In this document: positions 32,981 through 46,503 of the stretch, in pieces | Layout: each line of letters opens with the position of its first letter | How positions within the stretch are numbered: the stretch's first letter is position 1 | Source of the DNA: Lumnitzera littorea | Taxonomy: Eukaryota > Streptophyta > Magnoliopsida > Myrtales > Combretaceae | Direction of reading: 5' to 3' | Assembly (NCBI GenBank): GCA_024138015.1 | Contig: JAMXBB010000007.1 | Coordinates: forward strand, 84,120,902 to 84,184,901 | Length of the DNA stretch: 64,000 nt | The notes under the pieces: generated by a model | Database searches by the model: none | What the model saw: the letters and a program-made list of their open reading frames with translations, nothing else | What the model was told of the DNA's origin: nothing | Translations under genes and position numbers: made by a program

Positions 32981-35900
32981 TGATTGTGATTGTGAAATTT
33001 CATATATTAAGCGCGATAAATGAGGCCATATATATATATACGTGAGAAAGAAATGTGTAAATCGATTTATCGGTAGTGAATAGTTTTCAAAGGTGTGGTA
33101 TTTGATTGGACCACTTAAAATTATGAAAGAACAATGAAACTTTCCGTTTACGTATGCCGAAAAGTAGCTGTACCAACAAGCAACAGAAAGCTTACAGCAA
33201 ACAAAATAACGATGCATGCATCAAAACGAAATAAGGACATGGAGATTTATTACTTGGCGAAGGAAGTATTATCCTGAATTGTGTGGTTAATTATCTCTCG
33301 CTATATTATATGCAAAGGTTCATAAATAATCCAGGGAGGGAAAAAAAATATAAATAAAATTTTGCGAAAATGTGAATCATCCTATTAAACCTCAATATGA
33401 ATAAACCTCTAAATTTATAGTGTGTTCTAAAACCTTCATAAACTTTTATAAAATAACAAACCTTAAACTTTGATTTTAATGTGTTATGTCCTTTAATATT
33501 GAAAATTTCCAATAAATAAAATCAACATTAACTCTTCTCGTTGACGTATTTTTTCACGAGATCTAATTGAAATCGTGCTGTCATTATGTTCTTGTTCTTT
33601 TTTTTTTTTTTTAAGGAAAGAACTTACTTGATTATAATTAAATACAAGCAGATCATATATTACTAAATTAATTCTCTATCAATGTGATAGAGAGAAAGCC
33701 CGGATATGGATGCTATTGCATCCCTCTAACTAATTAATAATTTATATATAATTTATCTGTAACGCTAGAATTCATATATAAGTAATCACAATGACTATAC
33801 AAGTGAATGCAAAATTATGTTTATCTTTTTTGCACCTATTGCTATAATAATCCTTAGGTGCGAATATGATTGCACCGAAAAACAAAAACAAAAAATAAAA
33901 AAAGAAATCTTATTTACAAGTTTTTGGGCATAAAATGACCGCTTAGACAATACCATTACCATGTATTTTTGTTGATTGGAAAAGACACGCCGGAAATCTT
34001 CTATATTTAAACTAAACGTTGATTTTTCTTTTCTCATGGAATTTATCGTTGTCTAGAAAGGGGGAAAAAAAAAAAAAAGAGAAAAGGGTTTTCTTTTGAT
34101 AATGTCACTTACAATTACAAGTATGTGTATCGTGATTGAAAATGTGGATATTTGACCCAACCGCATTACATCTTTCACTTGAAGTTCCTGGCTAATTCAC
34201 GACCTTCGAGGATCATTTCAAACATTGAACATACAGTATAGAGTTGACTCTACATTGGTTGTTTAAACTTCAGGAACCAGAGCTGCAACTGGCCGTGAAA
34301 ATCGCGGAATCGCTTATAAGAATTTGAACACTCCCATGGAATTCCAAATTTTACCCTTCACCAAGTCACAAGCTTCTAGATGGCCCAAACTTCCGACATC
34401 AGAGCCAAAATCGAGTTTTTCTTTGGCTATCTATATTTTACGGGACGTAAATAAGGGGAATCGAAGCTATTCCACCGTTATAGATTTAAGAATAATGTTA
34501 TTAAGATTACTTGCTTTGATAATAAAATAAAAAATACATCCCATTTTAACACTAGTGAAATTTAGAATAGATAATTATTCCGTAGCTTTTAGTGTCGATT
34601 TTAAAATTTACCCAACTATGCAAGAAACGCTAGATTCTGCTATATGTAACGAATTTCAAAAATTTTATCCACTTGTTTGGCAGAATTTAGAAATAACTGA
34701 AATGGATGGATCGTGGATGCACTTAAACTTATGGCAAAAATCAATAACTTGCACCAAATCGTAGAAACTTTGCGTGTAAAAATATAAAATGCTTAGTCAG
34801 TCTAGCTTGGTCGACTTTGCTTTGTAGCTCTCCCTTGACCAAAAATTTTCCTTTGTGTACTTTTCGTGTGAAATAATCGGCATCAGTCAAGAGAGTTATT
34901 TTCTTTTACGAAACTACAAAGGGAAAAGTATGTACTAGCACTGCGAATCAAATTTTTAATATTTTAAATAAGCCATTTGAGTTCCGTAAATTTAAACCAA
35001 AATTCAATCACATATTTTACATAAATCAACTAAGTATTTCATATTTGTATCATCGCATCAACTAAATCTTTTCATTAGTATTTGATATGATGCATGACTA
35101 TGACTTTTATGATATAATAATAATAATAATAATAATAATATAATGAAACTAAATAATTCGTTTAAATTATGAAAGGACTTTCGGGCAAACCAAAACTATC
35201 ACCCAATAAAGGAAAGTAAACGGGGGGAAAAAATTAAAAAAAAAAATGCAAAGATTGCTATTTTAACAGGTAGCACTATTCAACAAAACGGGAAGAAGAA
35301 CGTTAGCAATGCTAGGGTCGAAACATTTCCTAGTTAAATATTATGAAGGGCATATTCTTTTTCTACTTATATTATTAGGCTTTTCCGTTGTGGCTCAGTT
35401 GCTTAGTGTTTTTGTATCCGAACCTCGGACTTTAGTCGAAAATCGGATTGTATATTTTAATGTTTGATACTCTATGAGAGTAAAGTTTCACATTAATATG
35501 TGTGAGTATTAGTAATTGTTTATATGGTCAAAGTAAATATCAAATTAATACTAATTAAAAACTTTTAATACCACCAGCTAAAAAGGCTCCTTAATTACTT
35601 AATAGCTTGTTTATTGATTATTTATGGCAATGGTGGTTTAAATAGCATTAAAGTTAACCCGATGAATAGGAGGATGAATTAAGGTGGAATTTGATGAGCC
35701 TCTTTCGATTAAATTTAGAGAAGAGGTTTTAAGAGTATGTGGAGTGTTGCTAGGTGCTACGACTCATAGTAATCTTCTAGAATGATGTATAAGTAAAGGG
35801 TATTAGGAGTGAATTGGCATACTGAAAGATAAGGAAGAACTAAACCTAATTTTAAGGTTTCAAAATGAGGAAAATGTGTATTTAATAAGGTTGTTTATCA

Positions 35901-36479
35901 AATCAAATCGAACCAGATTAAGAATCGAACCAAACTAGACTGAATTGTGAAATATAGTTTTTTCTACACACATATTACTCAATTTGAAATCAAAAACTCT
36001 AATGACAACGAACATTATCAACTTTAATAAGGTGTTTTTAAAAGTAGTCCAAATTGAGCTAAATCAAATAGAACTGCACATTAAGAGTTTAGCTCAAAAA
36101 CCTTAGGCCATTGAAAGTGAATCTTCATTAAGAGTATGAATTGAATTGATTCAAATGTGATTTAATTCAATTCAACCCTTGAACCAAACTAAATAGAACC
36201 ATGAATACCCGTAATATACAATGACAATAGATTGTGATATCTCATATGAGTAATGTCCTACATAGATTATGATAGAGCATTATATAGTGGTATATTAGGA
36301 TAAGATAGTTGATACAAAATCAACATTAACTAGAACTAGGAACTTTTAGATCTAGTAATTGGAGAGGCCCATTAATCACTTGTTAGCTTATTATTTACTA
36401 TTTTTGAGTTAAAGCATTACAAAGCATTCTTATTTTATTATAACTTGTTACTTACTCAATTTGGGGCATTTTACTAGTT
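32981..36479. other. AT-rich intergenic DNA, no gene seen
   Basis: Includes an AAT/ATA trinucleotide microsatellite at about 35111-35140 and poly(T) or poly(A) runs near 33598-33612 and 34063-34078. The short ORFs in this stretch show no family resemblance. Confidence 0.5.
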
Positions 36480-36760
36480 GCTCTTAAATACAAATGTATA
36501 CCTCACTTTAGAATTTTAGGTCTTGGGTTTAAGAGTCTCATTAAATTTGTATGAACATTTATGAGAGATTGAAAATCATACAATTTAAACAAATTTGTAT
36601 GAGTAAAACAAGATAGAAAAGTTTATACTATGGAGATAAGGATTATATCTTTAGCAAATAGATATTTTACTCTCTTACTATTTTATATGGTGAAGTGAAT
36701 CTAGAATAGATCTTTCTTCCTTTAGTTCATATGATGAACTTATCCACTGTTAAAGGGTAA
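36480..36760. repeat. dispersed repeat R1, copy 1
   Basis: Similar to about 39440-39600: shared text around 'acaagatagaaa', 'atggagataagg' versus 'atggaaataaga', and 'tttgttcatatga.gaa' with 'ccattgttaaag'. The copies flank the A/B repeat cluster. Confidence 0.5.
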
Positions 36761-36949
36761 GAATTTGAGAATGAGTGAGATATATATAAATATATATATG
36801 CATAATATGTATTCAACTAAGACAATTGACTTATAGGGTTTAATTATATTATTTTAGGTGCTATGTTTTTTTCCCCTTGCATTTTGTGAAGTAATTATAT
36901 TTGGAAGACTTAACCTTTTATCTTTCATATGATGTGGGATAAAGAAAGT

Positions 36950-37640
36950 GAAAATTTATGAAGACATGAAAATTGCGGAAGAATATATAGAAATAAATAA
37001 TAAAAAAGGTAATATAAACAATAAATATAGTGATGATAAAAAGAAAAAAACAATAAATATATTGAATATGCTAATAAATCATTAAGAAATAATAAAGTAT
37101 TGTTTTTTAAAAATAAACAATAAAACTAGAAAGATGTATTTAGTAGTTTTACACTAATGGATTGGATTTGTTGTTATGACATCACACCACAATAGGTTTT
37201 TCAACGGTTTTACACCAACAAGTTATTGATAGAACTTTACCCCTAAAAAATTTTTTCTTTACAAAAAATATATATATATATATATATATATATTGATAGA
37301 ATCAAACTAGAAGAGGTCTTTTAATGGAATCACACCATCAATACAAAGAAAAGATATGTTACCAATTTTAAAAGTAATTTTTGTTCAATCAATGTCTTAT
37401 AGTACATAAATTAAGGGAAATATTGTAACGTCAAGTTAAATTGATTAAAGTCTTTGCCTCTTATAGGTATTGTAAAACCAAATATTTAAGGAAAATAATT
37501 CGTAAAGACAAAATATTAATCTAATTAAATCTTAAAAATAAGAAACCAGCTCTAGTAAAATGCAAAGAAAATAAATGTTGATAATAATAAAACACATTTA
37601 AGTAATCCAAATAACATGAAAGTATAATAAAATCTACTTG
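36950..37640. repeat. direct repeat copy A
   Basis: Aligns imperfectly with 38455-39010: 'gaaaatttatgaaga.atgaaaa', 'acaataaac', 'cacaccaa', 'gtaatttttgttcaatcaatg', 'taaaaccaaatatt.aaggaaa' and 'ttaatct'. It contains a TA microsatellite at about 37269-37294. A and B could be the ends of a small non-autonomous element with about 0.8 kb between them. No TSD was found. Confidence 0.6.
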
Positions 37641-38454
37641 CTTCCTTTTAGCCTACATCATTCCCCCTTTCTCTCTTAAGATCTTTCTAGAACCTTTAGA
37701 ATACTTCTTCCAAATATCGATATGCAAAACTAACTTTGAACTCATGACATTGCAACTCTTCGTGTATCTATCAATTTTCTTTTGCTTAAAATTTTTCAAC
37801 ACTGGTAAATAGGTATACGTTAGTGTTTATGAAGTTGCATGTTGTTGTCTTAGGCTTTCATAGTGCCAACAATCTCTTTCGTTGTCTATTTGCAATCACC
37901 ACATCTTCCTCTGGATCCTTATGATAAAATTCTATACCAAATTCACATAGTTTATTGTTCAAATTAATTTCCTTTTAATTTTCATGGACTTTTCATTAGT
38001 TTGAATCAAAATTACTTCACAGGACTTAAAGATTAAGACAAAGGTGGAGGTGGAATAATCTTATTGGCTTCTTTATCAAGTTTAGGATCAAAAGACAACT
38101 TTTTCATCTATTGACTTAGTTGCATTATCATGTGTGTTTCAATGATCTAGTTTAATCTTCTGGGAATTGTATATTATCATTTTCTTCGATAATATGTGAG
38201 ATTACGATATCATGTTTATATATTTCTAACTAAGACATGATTTAGGAAATCTTAGGTCATCAAAATGACGGCAAGTGGCTTCAAGTCGGCAAGTAATTGC
38301 GACTAATATTAACATAACTTCTTTTCACCCAAACATATTCTTTAAAGAGAACTTCAAAAATTGATAACTAAAAGTTTTGGCCTAAAAATCCAATGCTGAA
38401 GTCCACTTCTAAAAAGAACATAATAGCAGTTTCTTATACTAAATTTGATGTATG
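37641..38454. other. spacer between direct repeats A and B
   Basis: Slightly more complex sequence with no recognisable coding frame. Confidence 0.45.
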
Positions 38455-39010
38455 ATATTGAAAATGAAAATTTATGAAGATGTGAAAAGTGAAAGAATAG
38501 GAAAATCAACTAGAAAATGGTAATCTCAACAATACTTATATTGAAAATACTAAAAAAAAATTAACTAAGATATAAATAAAATATGGTTTTTTAATGAAAA
38601 CAAACAATAAACTTAAAAAATATATATTTCATAGCCTTATATCACCATACTAGATTTCTTATTATGACTTCAAAAAGGCCTCACACTAATGATGAAATCA
38701 CACCAACATGAGGTATTTTAGTGGAATCAATCTATCAAAATAAAGAAAAGTCATGAAAGTAATTTTTAGTTAATCAATCTTATCATACATAAATTGATTA
38801 AAGGATTTTTCCATTTGTAAGCATAATAAAACCAAATATTAAGGAAATCATAATGAAAATAAAAGATTAATTATTTTAAAAATAATATATTAATCTAGCC
38901 AAATCCTAAAATTAGGAAATCAAATCTTAAGAAAGCAAATTTAGATGACAATCAAATCATATCTAACCTAAATAACACAAAATAAAATAAAATCTATTTA
39001 CTTCTTTTGG
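38455..39010. repeat. direct repeat copy B
   Basis: Copy of 36950-37640. Its right part (from about 38800) is also the left arm of an inverted repeat. Confidence 0.6.
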
Positions 39011-39250
39011 TAAAAGCAACTTATTTTTATCTCATATTTCAAAGAAGCATAGATTTTATTTTATTTCATATTACTTATGTTTTGTTACATTCTAAGGATT
39101 TGGTTTCTTATTTTTAGGATTTAGTTAGATTAATATGTTATGTTGTAGGATAGCAAATCTTTTTATTTTTAATTGTGAATTGTTTTCCTTAATTAACATA
39201 ACAGGTAAAGTTGTTATGCTAAAGATATGATTATATGTTTAACTAAATAA
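38800..39250. repeat. imperfect inverted repeat, arms about 200 bp
   Basis: The reverse complement of about 38800-39010 aligns with about 39035-39250. The clearest part is 'agattttattttattt', 'aggatttggtttcttatttt' and 'taggatttagttagattaat' (39050-39140) against the complement of 38880-39000. The centre is near 39022. A transcript across it could fold into a long imperfect hairpin. Confidence 0.65.
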
Positions 39251-39439
39251 AGAAAAAGGCAAATGATATAAGTGTCATAATTGCTACTATAGTATGGTAC
39301 TTATATACAACAAACATTCCATACCAAACATATATATATATATATATATATGCAATGTGTTTAATGTGTTAGATATAATACAAAAATCACTTGTTGTACC
39401 ACAGTTACAACTTTATTTAAAAACCATGCTAGAAATCAA

Positions 39440-39600
39440 ATCTTATTGAAAGTATCACAAGATAGAAATTAGCTATACAATGGAAATAAGAGTGTAGTGA
39501 ATAAGTAATTCTTTCCCCTTCTAAGTAAATTTAAGTCTTATTTCCCTTTGTTCATATGAGGAATAGAAGGTAAATGGAAACTAATCCATTGTTAAAGTTA
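39440..39600. repeat. dispersed repeat R1, copy 2
   Basis: Counterpart of 36480-36760. A TA microsatellite lies just upstream at about 39330-39351. Confidence 0.5.
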
Positions 39601-40727
39601 GTGTCGGCAATTTGTGTTATTATAACATGTTTTATTTCTATGTCTAAATAGATTTATATATGAAAAATCTAAACCCATAACACAACTTATTTATTAATCA
39701 TATATGAAAATTTAGGCATATAACCTAGCATGTCTAATGTTCGAGTTAAATATGATTAAAGTTGTCAAACTTGTGAATCTACTTAAAATCATTGGATGGT
39801 TTGTAATTTGGAATGCAAAATCAAAAGGGAGAAATATAAATTTCTACAACCTATATAAAATAGCTTTAAAAAAACTATACATACGCTTATAGTAGTTATA
39901 GAAAACTCGAAATATGTTATGGAAATAAATAAATGAAAAAATTAAGTTCTTATTTTATAAGAAAAATTCTTAGTCTATAATTTAACATTCATAAAAAGAG
40001 GATAAGTAGAGTAGAAAATATTTTTTTTTTTCATTATTTTGTTTAAAAAAATAATTAGTTAAAGAGAATCAAATTTTTTAACTCATTTTGCATTATGCAT
40101 AGTATAAAATTAAATATATGTTTTTTCTTATAAATTTTTCCATTAGAACTAGAACTTGAATGAAGATTATAACAAGGGACTAAGAAAGAGAGAGAAAGGA
40201 AAAAAAGAAAAAGAAAAGAGACATGATAGGAAAGATAATTTAATGCCTTAATAGTCAATGAGATAGTAAAAGTCTAGTTACATTTTTCTTTTTAATTTTT
40301 AGTCATTCAACTCATATATATATAATCGATAAATTCAGTTAAAAAAGTAAGTTTATATCGAGTTTGATATATAAAATCAATTAAAAACATAAGTTTCTAT
40401 AAAAAAATGATTTCATGCATGAATCAGCTTGAAAGAGCTTTCTAAAATCGTAAATTCATAGAATTGCATAGATAAAATCACAATTTTAACAACTATGAAT
40501 ATGATTATATTAGGATTGACAATTCGTGTTACCATATTGTATCTTGTTTATCTTAAATTTGATATCATTTATCAATTAAAATATTATAATTAAATCTACA
40601 AAGTATTTATAGATATAACAAGAAAAGAACACTAATAATATTTATATTTTATAAAAACAAATGACATAATATCTTCATACTTAATATAAAATTACAACTC
40701 AAATAAAAGTTTTAGTAAAGCAAAATC
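39601..40727. other. AT-rich intergenic DNA, no gene seen
   Basis: Two places (about 39604-39630 and 40508-40545) share a 'ggcaatttgtgtta/gacaattcgtgtta' motif seen in many dispersed plant repeats. Nothing else could be assigned. Confidence 0.45.
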
Positions 40728-40942
40728 TTACTGAATATAAAAATTCCAAAATTTAAGTTATATAATATTACTAAATTAAGTGGAATCGTGAATTAAATGG
40801 ATATCAATATTACTAGTGGTGTTGATTTCCAAATTTATCATATTATTTGTGAGATTTTCCTAAGAGATAGTTAAAGAATTTACACATGAGTTTATAATAT
40901 TTTGCCTATTAAAACTACAATGCAGTAAGAAGAACATATACG
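40728..40942. repeat. direct repeat flanking gypsy-type LTR, left copy
   Basis: Aligns with 42880-43046: 'aatttaagtta', 'actaaattaagtggaa', 'gttaaagaatttacac' and 'tgcagtaagaagaacatata'. The copies lie about 2.1 kb apart, on either side of the LTR at 41035-42873. Confidence 0.75.
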
Positions 40943-41034
40943 TAAAACAAAAGTTAAAAATAAAAATAATAAATAAATTAATTTAAGAGAATTAAAGAAA
41001 TAATTAATTTTTATATCTAGCCTTTAGTATAGTA

Positions 41035-42873
41035 TGTAACCAATTATCAAGTGCTAGGGGCAAAATTATCATAAGAAAATATCTAAACATCGGTATGACA
41101 TGGGATTACAAATTATTGCCAGGAGCATATTGGTTCGGGAAAAAGTTATATTCTCTACTAATTCAATCAACCGTAACTTACAATTGTCATAACTCCATCT
41201 CACAAAAACTTACAATACTTTCCAAGAAACCTACAATACTCATCTCAACCCCAAATCCTGAATCAAGATTCATGCCATTGAAAAAGGAATTTGTTAAGAA
41301 TCAATCTTTCCTCTTTAATCAAGTAAGTTATTCTTCTATTCTCATTTTACCTTTTTCAATTTATGCTTTTAGGGTTCCTTTAAATTTTAGGAATAAAGGT
41401 GTTAATATTGTTAGTATAGTGGTGGCGATACGGTTGTGATGTAAATTACATCTTGTTGGTGTCACGGAGTAATGTTGAGATGTATAGTGTGCATACACCG
41501 TATGTTGCGTGTGAGTGAGTGTGTGTGTGTGTTAAGTATAGTGTGCATTATGTGTAGGCCATGCGGCGGCATTTGATGTGTGTGTGTGTGCATGAAATCA
41601 AAGTGGCAATGTGTACTGTATGTATACATGTGAGATGGCATGTTAGGAGTTGTGTGAGTGTTAGTGTCGTGTATATATATATTAGGGGTAATATTAAAAG
41701 GATATATGGAGTGCAATTTAAAAGCTTGAAGTATAAAGTAGAGGGTAGAGTTTAGGAGAAAGAAGTATCGAGTTGCGAATTTATTAAACTCTAAGCTAAT
41801 GTTTACGTTTTGAACAAGTACTAGAAGATACGTAATGTTGAATCGTTTTGAGATAAGAGCTTTAGGCACGAGATACATATTTGTTGAATATGTATATTAA
41901 GCTAGCGAATATAAACCAGGCTAAATTGATACTTAGACTTAATTGTGTTGCTAGCTATGCTTGGCTTCAACTACCCACTGGCTAGGTTTAGTAGTGTTAG
42001 TAAGGCACCTAGTGATTTTTACGTGACGTTGTCCCCTATGGAGTCCCGTACTGAAATGACATAGATAGATTTAGGTTAGTTTATAGCACTCTGGTATTGG
42101 GGAGTACTTAACACCAATACTTATATAGTATCTATATATATTGCATATTAGGAGTCATGAGTAACTTCAAGTCTTAGGATACTGAGATTGTGATAGTTAT
42201 AGGCCTAAATATAATATTAAATTTATTGTTTATTGCATTTAATAGTGGTATTCGTGTATGTGTGTGTTTGATTGATACTTATGTTACATGCGCATGTATA
42301 TAGTATCCTATACTAGACATTGGCTCACCTTATGGGGGATTGTTATTTTTCAATTATAAGGATAGGTTACGAGGCTGATGATGGAGTTTATGTGAAGAAT
42401 TATAGATTTAACTATTTATATTATGATGAGCAGAGGCATTATTACTATTTTGATGATGAGCTAGGGGCATCATAGTTTAACTACAGGAGTAAACTTAAGA
42501 TTGTAATTATTTTCCTTGGAATTATGAGACTTATATGGTTTTGAAGTCACCTATAACTCCTATTGCTAGATTTAGTAGGTTTAATTGTTATCGAAGCTAC
42601 AAAACTCCAGTCTATGATCTAAAGTCTTTTCATATTTTAAGTTCTGGAGTTATGGTAGATTTCGATTATGTTATTACTCTTGACATTTATGGAATTTAAG
42701 TAGACGATATTTCACTCTTATTTAGATTTGAGGATATTAATTATGAATCGACATATTTTATATAATTATTTTGTTGATCGTAGATAATTTATAGGTTCCT
42801 AAACATATAATGTGTTAATAGAAATTAGGAGCACGTAGCAGAGTTGTGGTGTCTTAAGTTCTGGGGTATTACA
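41035..42873 (+). mobile_element. solo or truncated gypsy-type LTR
   Basis: The right end is a sharp '...gtcttaagttctggggtattaca'. Its reverse complement is a typical start of long plant gypsy LTRs whose two ends are inverted copies. The left end is tentatively TGTAACC at 41035. Inside are a GT-rich segment (41460-41680) and U5-like text near 42310-42400. No internal element sequence is attached, so it is a solo LTR or fragment. The strand is a guess from the order of R/U5-like text. ORFs 41095-41439 and 41462-41878 inside it are by-products. Confidence 0.5.
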
Positions 42874-42879
42874 ATATAA

Positions 42880-43046
42880 CATTATTAAATTTAAGTTACA
42901 TAACATCATTAAATTAAGTAGAACCATGATTTATATGAATATTAATATTATTACCGATATTTATTTAAATTAAGTTAAAGAATTTGCAAACGAGTTAGTA
43001 ATTTTTTGCTCATTGAAATTATAATGCAATAAGAAGAATATATAGC
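42880..43046. repeat. direct repeat flanking gypsy-type LTR, right copy
   Basis: Counterpart of 40728-40942. Confidence 0.75.
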
Positions 43047-45261
43047 TAAAGTTATCATATTCCTTTAATTGAAATTTCTGACTTAAAAAAAAATTATTGT
43101 GCAACAAATTATAAAAGAATATATAGCGTATCCCGTGTCCCATATGCAGATCTAAGAGTTTGACCCAAACTTAGGCATGAATTTAACTATATTTAAATAT
43201 ATCTGATTAGTTTGTGTTTGGTATTAAATTTTTTCATACAATAACCACTTAAATTGTGTCACATCATGTTTGAACCTATTGTATATAAACCTATATTGCT
43301 TGCTTTAGTTTAAGGTAAGAATTTGAGAATTGAAGAGAAGCAAAATGAGTTTGATCTTATAGCTAAGATAGTTCACCTAGGGTTTCATTCTATTAGTTAA
43401 GATGCTCTTCTTTTTTCCCTTTTTTATCCTATGATGTAGATATTAATATGAATGAACTATGGAAATTAAACCTTTATTTTAATATAGAACGAGTATATAT
43501 CTTAAAGGAGTTTCTAAATTTTCTTGTATGATCATCGTGGCTAATAAATTAAATTCTCTGATTTCTTGCATTCAATATCGGAGATTACCTTTATGGTAGC
43601 CTTTAATAATCTTCTGATATCCCTTTGTCAGTCTTCGCTTTACGAATTCACGTGATATTGTAATGATGAGAGCCACGAAAGTAAACCAAGAGGAAGGCAC
43701 GAAAAAATGAGGCTAGAGCGGTGCTTTCTTATGTTAAAAGGTTGGTTTTGTTTCGGGGAAAAAACGTTTTTACCTTTTATTTTATATTCTATGATCGAAA
43801 CATTAAGCATCTTAAAATATATTATCATAAAAATCTTAAAAGGTTATGGTTAACCAATGGTGAAAGAAAAGAATCATAATAAAAATTGGTGCTAGTAATT
43901 GATTATTAAAAAAAAATATTAACAAAATAAGAGAAAATAATATCCATACTTATAAATAGATGAAATCATTTACCTCATTTCACATTGGTAATTTTAGTAG
44001 TTGTTGGCAAGCACTGCTATAGTCGAGCCCTTATCTACATCTTCTAGCAACACTTTTTACTATAAGATGCCCATAATTTATTATTCCCTAAGACTCTTAT
44101 CTACATTATTAAAGCAAAAGTAAGAATATTTATTGTTTTTTTTTTTTAATTCGCCCAAATTGTCTTTTAATGATATTGATATTTCATATATTTTACAATC
44201 TTAACAATTCATATCTTTCATATTGTTTTTCTAGTGCTAGAAATGCCAGTTACCTTAATTCACCCTCAGTAATGCAAATGACAATATTTATATATAGTAT
44301 TTCACATTTGCCTCTTCATTATTATAGTAGATGTACATTATAGTAAATGCGCATCAAACTATAGACCTAAAAATATTTAGCAAACCAATTAAAGTACATA
44401 TGATAATTTAACTTATAATATGTTGATGATTTATCTAATTTCTCTCTTTTCTTCTCTTCAACTTAAATATCCATAATTCTATAAACTATATACTTCTAGG
44501 AAAAATTAAAATTAAAATTTGATATGAATTTTCATATATATAATCATTAATAAAATTTTGCAAGCACAATATTGTTAGTATATAGTATATATCAGTTTTG
44601 CTATATGTAATGAAGTTATACATATTATGATGCACTTTACATTCTATGAATATACCACATTGCATAATGTATTGCATAATTATTATAATATATTATATAA
44701 TTGATACATACATATTACATGCATTGCTTTACATTCCATGATGTACTTTCTGTTATCACCAAATGTAATATATTGCATTATATTCATGCATATGCCAACA
44801 TAAATATAGACTTTAAATTTGATATATATGAAATATCTTATTAAGCATTTTATTATTGATTTGTATGAAATATATTATAAAGCATATATCTTTATTAACA
44901 TCAAAGGAATAAGGAGTTATTTTGTTCCACTTATTTTAGAATATGATAGGACATTTACTTCCTTCTTATTTTCTTTATACTAAAAACAAATTTAACAAGA
45001 CATTAATGTATTTGGTAAATAAAAAAAAAATTAATGTAAATTGCTTCATTTCTACTAGAAAGTCATGAATCCAATTATTTTCAAAATTTGATAGGATAGT
45101 TACTTATTTCTAAAGTAGATTTAATAAGACATTAATGCATTCATTTACATTCACATGTCTTTTTTTTTTTTCTTTCCTCAACCCACTTCCCATAAGACCA
45201 TAAACTCCCTCACGTAGCTTCAATTTTGCATTAAAAGAAGAAGGGCTTCAATTCTTGAATC

Positions 45262-45295
<34 letters not shown>

Positions 45296-46498
45296 GAATT
45301 CCATTCAAAAGCCTTAACCCTAACTCAATCCTGTAAACCACCTAATTGATCACATTTCATCTTGAACCAAATCCCCTAGTACCAAATGTTACAAACCCAA
45401 TTTGATATGCCTAAAATGTATGCCCTATCATACGATCACAACATATCAAATCGCAAATGATACAAAGTAAACTTTTTAACCCTAGAAAGAGATATGGTAT
45501 TTGCTTGAGAAAGGAGTGTTTAAAGGGTGATTGATTGGGAATAGTATAGAAGATGTAAAGAGAAAGCTTGCTTTTGGGAAGTTTTGGGATTTATAATCAT
45601 TTGCTTGATATCAAACTGTAGTTTTGACTTCCTTTTATGGTATATTTTTGCATTTAATTTATTTGAAAATTTTGAATTCTTTTAAGTTTAATGTCATGCT
45701 TTATATGGTATATTCATTTTTTTAAGTAACCAATTTAACCATAGATTTATATATCAAGGAATTTATTGTGTTCATTACATTATCAACACCGACATCTAGC
45801 ATTGGACTCTAAAACAGTACCATATACCGTTTCTTCAATCCTGATTTTATTTTATTTTTTTGTTTCTATTATTATCATCAAAATTATATATCTATTATTG
45901 GATATTATTTTTCATTTTTTAGAATGAATGAGAGAAAAATGAAACTTTTGTGTTGTAAATCTTAAGTAGAATGTTTTAGTTTATGCGTATTTGCTTATTG
46001 TTAATTATAGAACCAAGTGTTGAATTATGTGATTTCTATATGATTCGGTTAATCAAGTTGTTCAAACCATAACACAACGTCATTACTTGAAAGACATTGG
46101 AGTTGGATTTTTTTCGTCACCAAAGTCAAAGCATTGCATCGGAGTCATTACAGTTAGCTTTGTCTTCATATTGTTGAGTTGTAGGAGTTGCCTTTTGAAG
46201 GTGTCCCATCATTTTATTTTGTAGTTATGCTTTTTATATTAGTATCTTCTTTTGTAGATGTTAAAATTGTGGAATTATTTTATAAATTCTAAAATATGTT
46301 TAACAAAAACAATAGAGTAATCGAATGTTTGCATGGTTCACTTAGGAATAATCATTTTTTATGAGATTGTAATAACTATACTCTCTATCTATTTCTCTCA
46401 TTATGTAATGGGATTTTTTTTTTAGAGATTTTCCCATATGGCTACTTACAAAATGAGTTTTACAAAAGTAATCAAATTATTTAAGAATTTAGTGTAGC
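43047..46498. other. AT-rich intergenic DNA, no gene seen
   Basis: Holds a CT microsatellite at about 45265-45293 and several T-runs. No gene is supported. Confidence 0.5.
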
Positions 46499-46503
46499 AC
46501 AAT
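46499..46503. other. target-site duplication, left (ACAAT)
   Basis: Next to the LTR start TGTCGAG. The right counterpart 61810-61814 is ATGAT. The two differ only by C/T and A/G, consistent with an original ACGAT whose CpG decayed differently on each side. Confidence 0.6.

Noticed and set aside
32827..33217. Gly-rich (+) and Pro-rich (-) frames
   Set aside because: Both are produced by the G-rich island alone.
41462..41878. 138-codon His/Thr-rich minus-strand frame
   Set aside because: It comes from GT-rich simple sequence inside an LTR, with no family resemblance.
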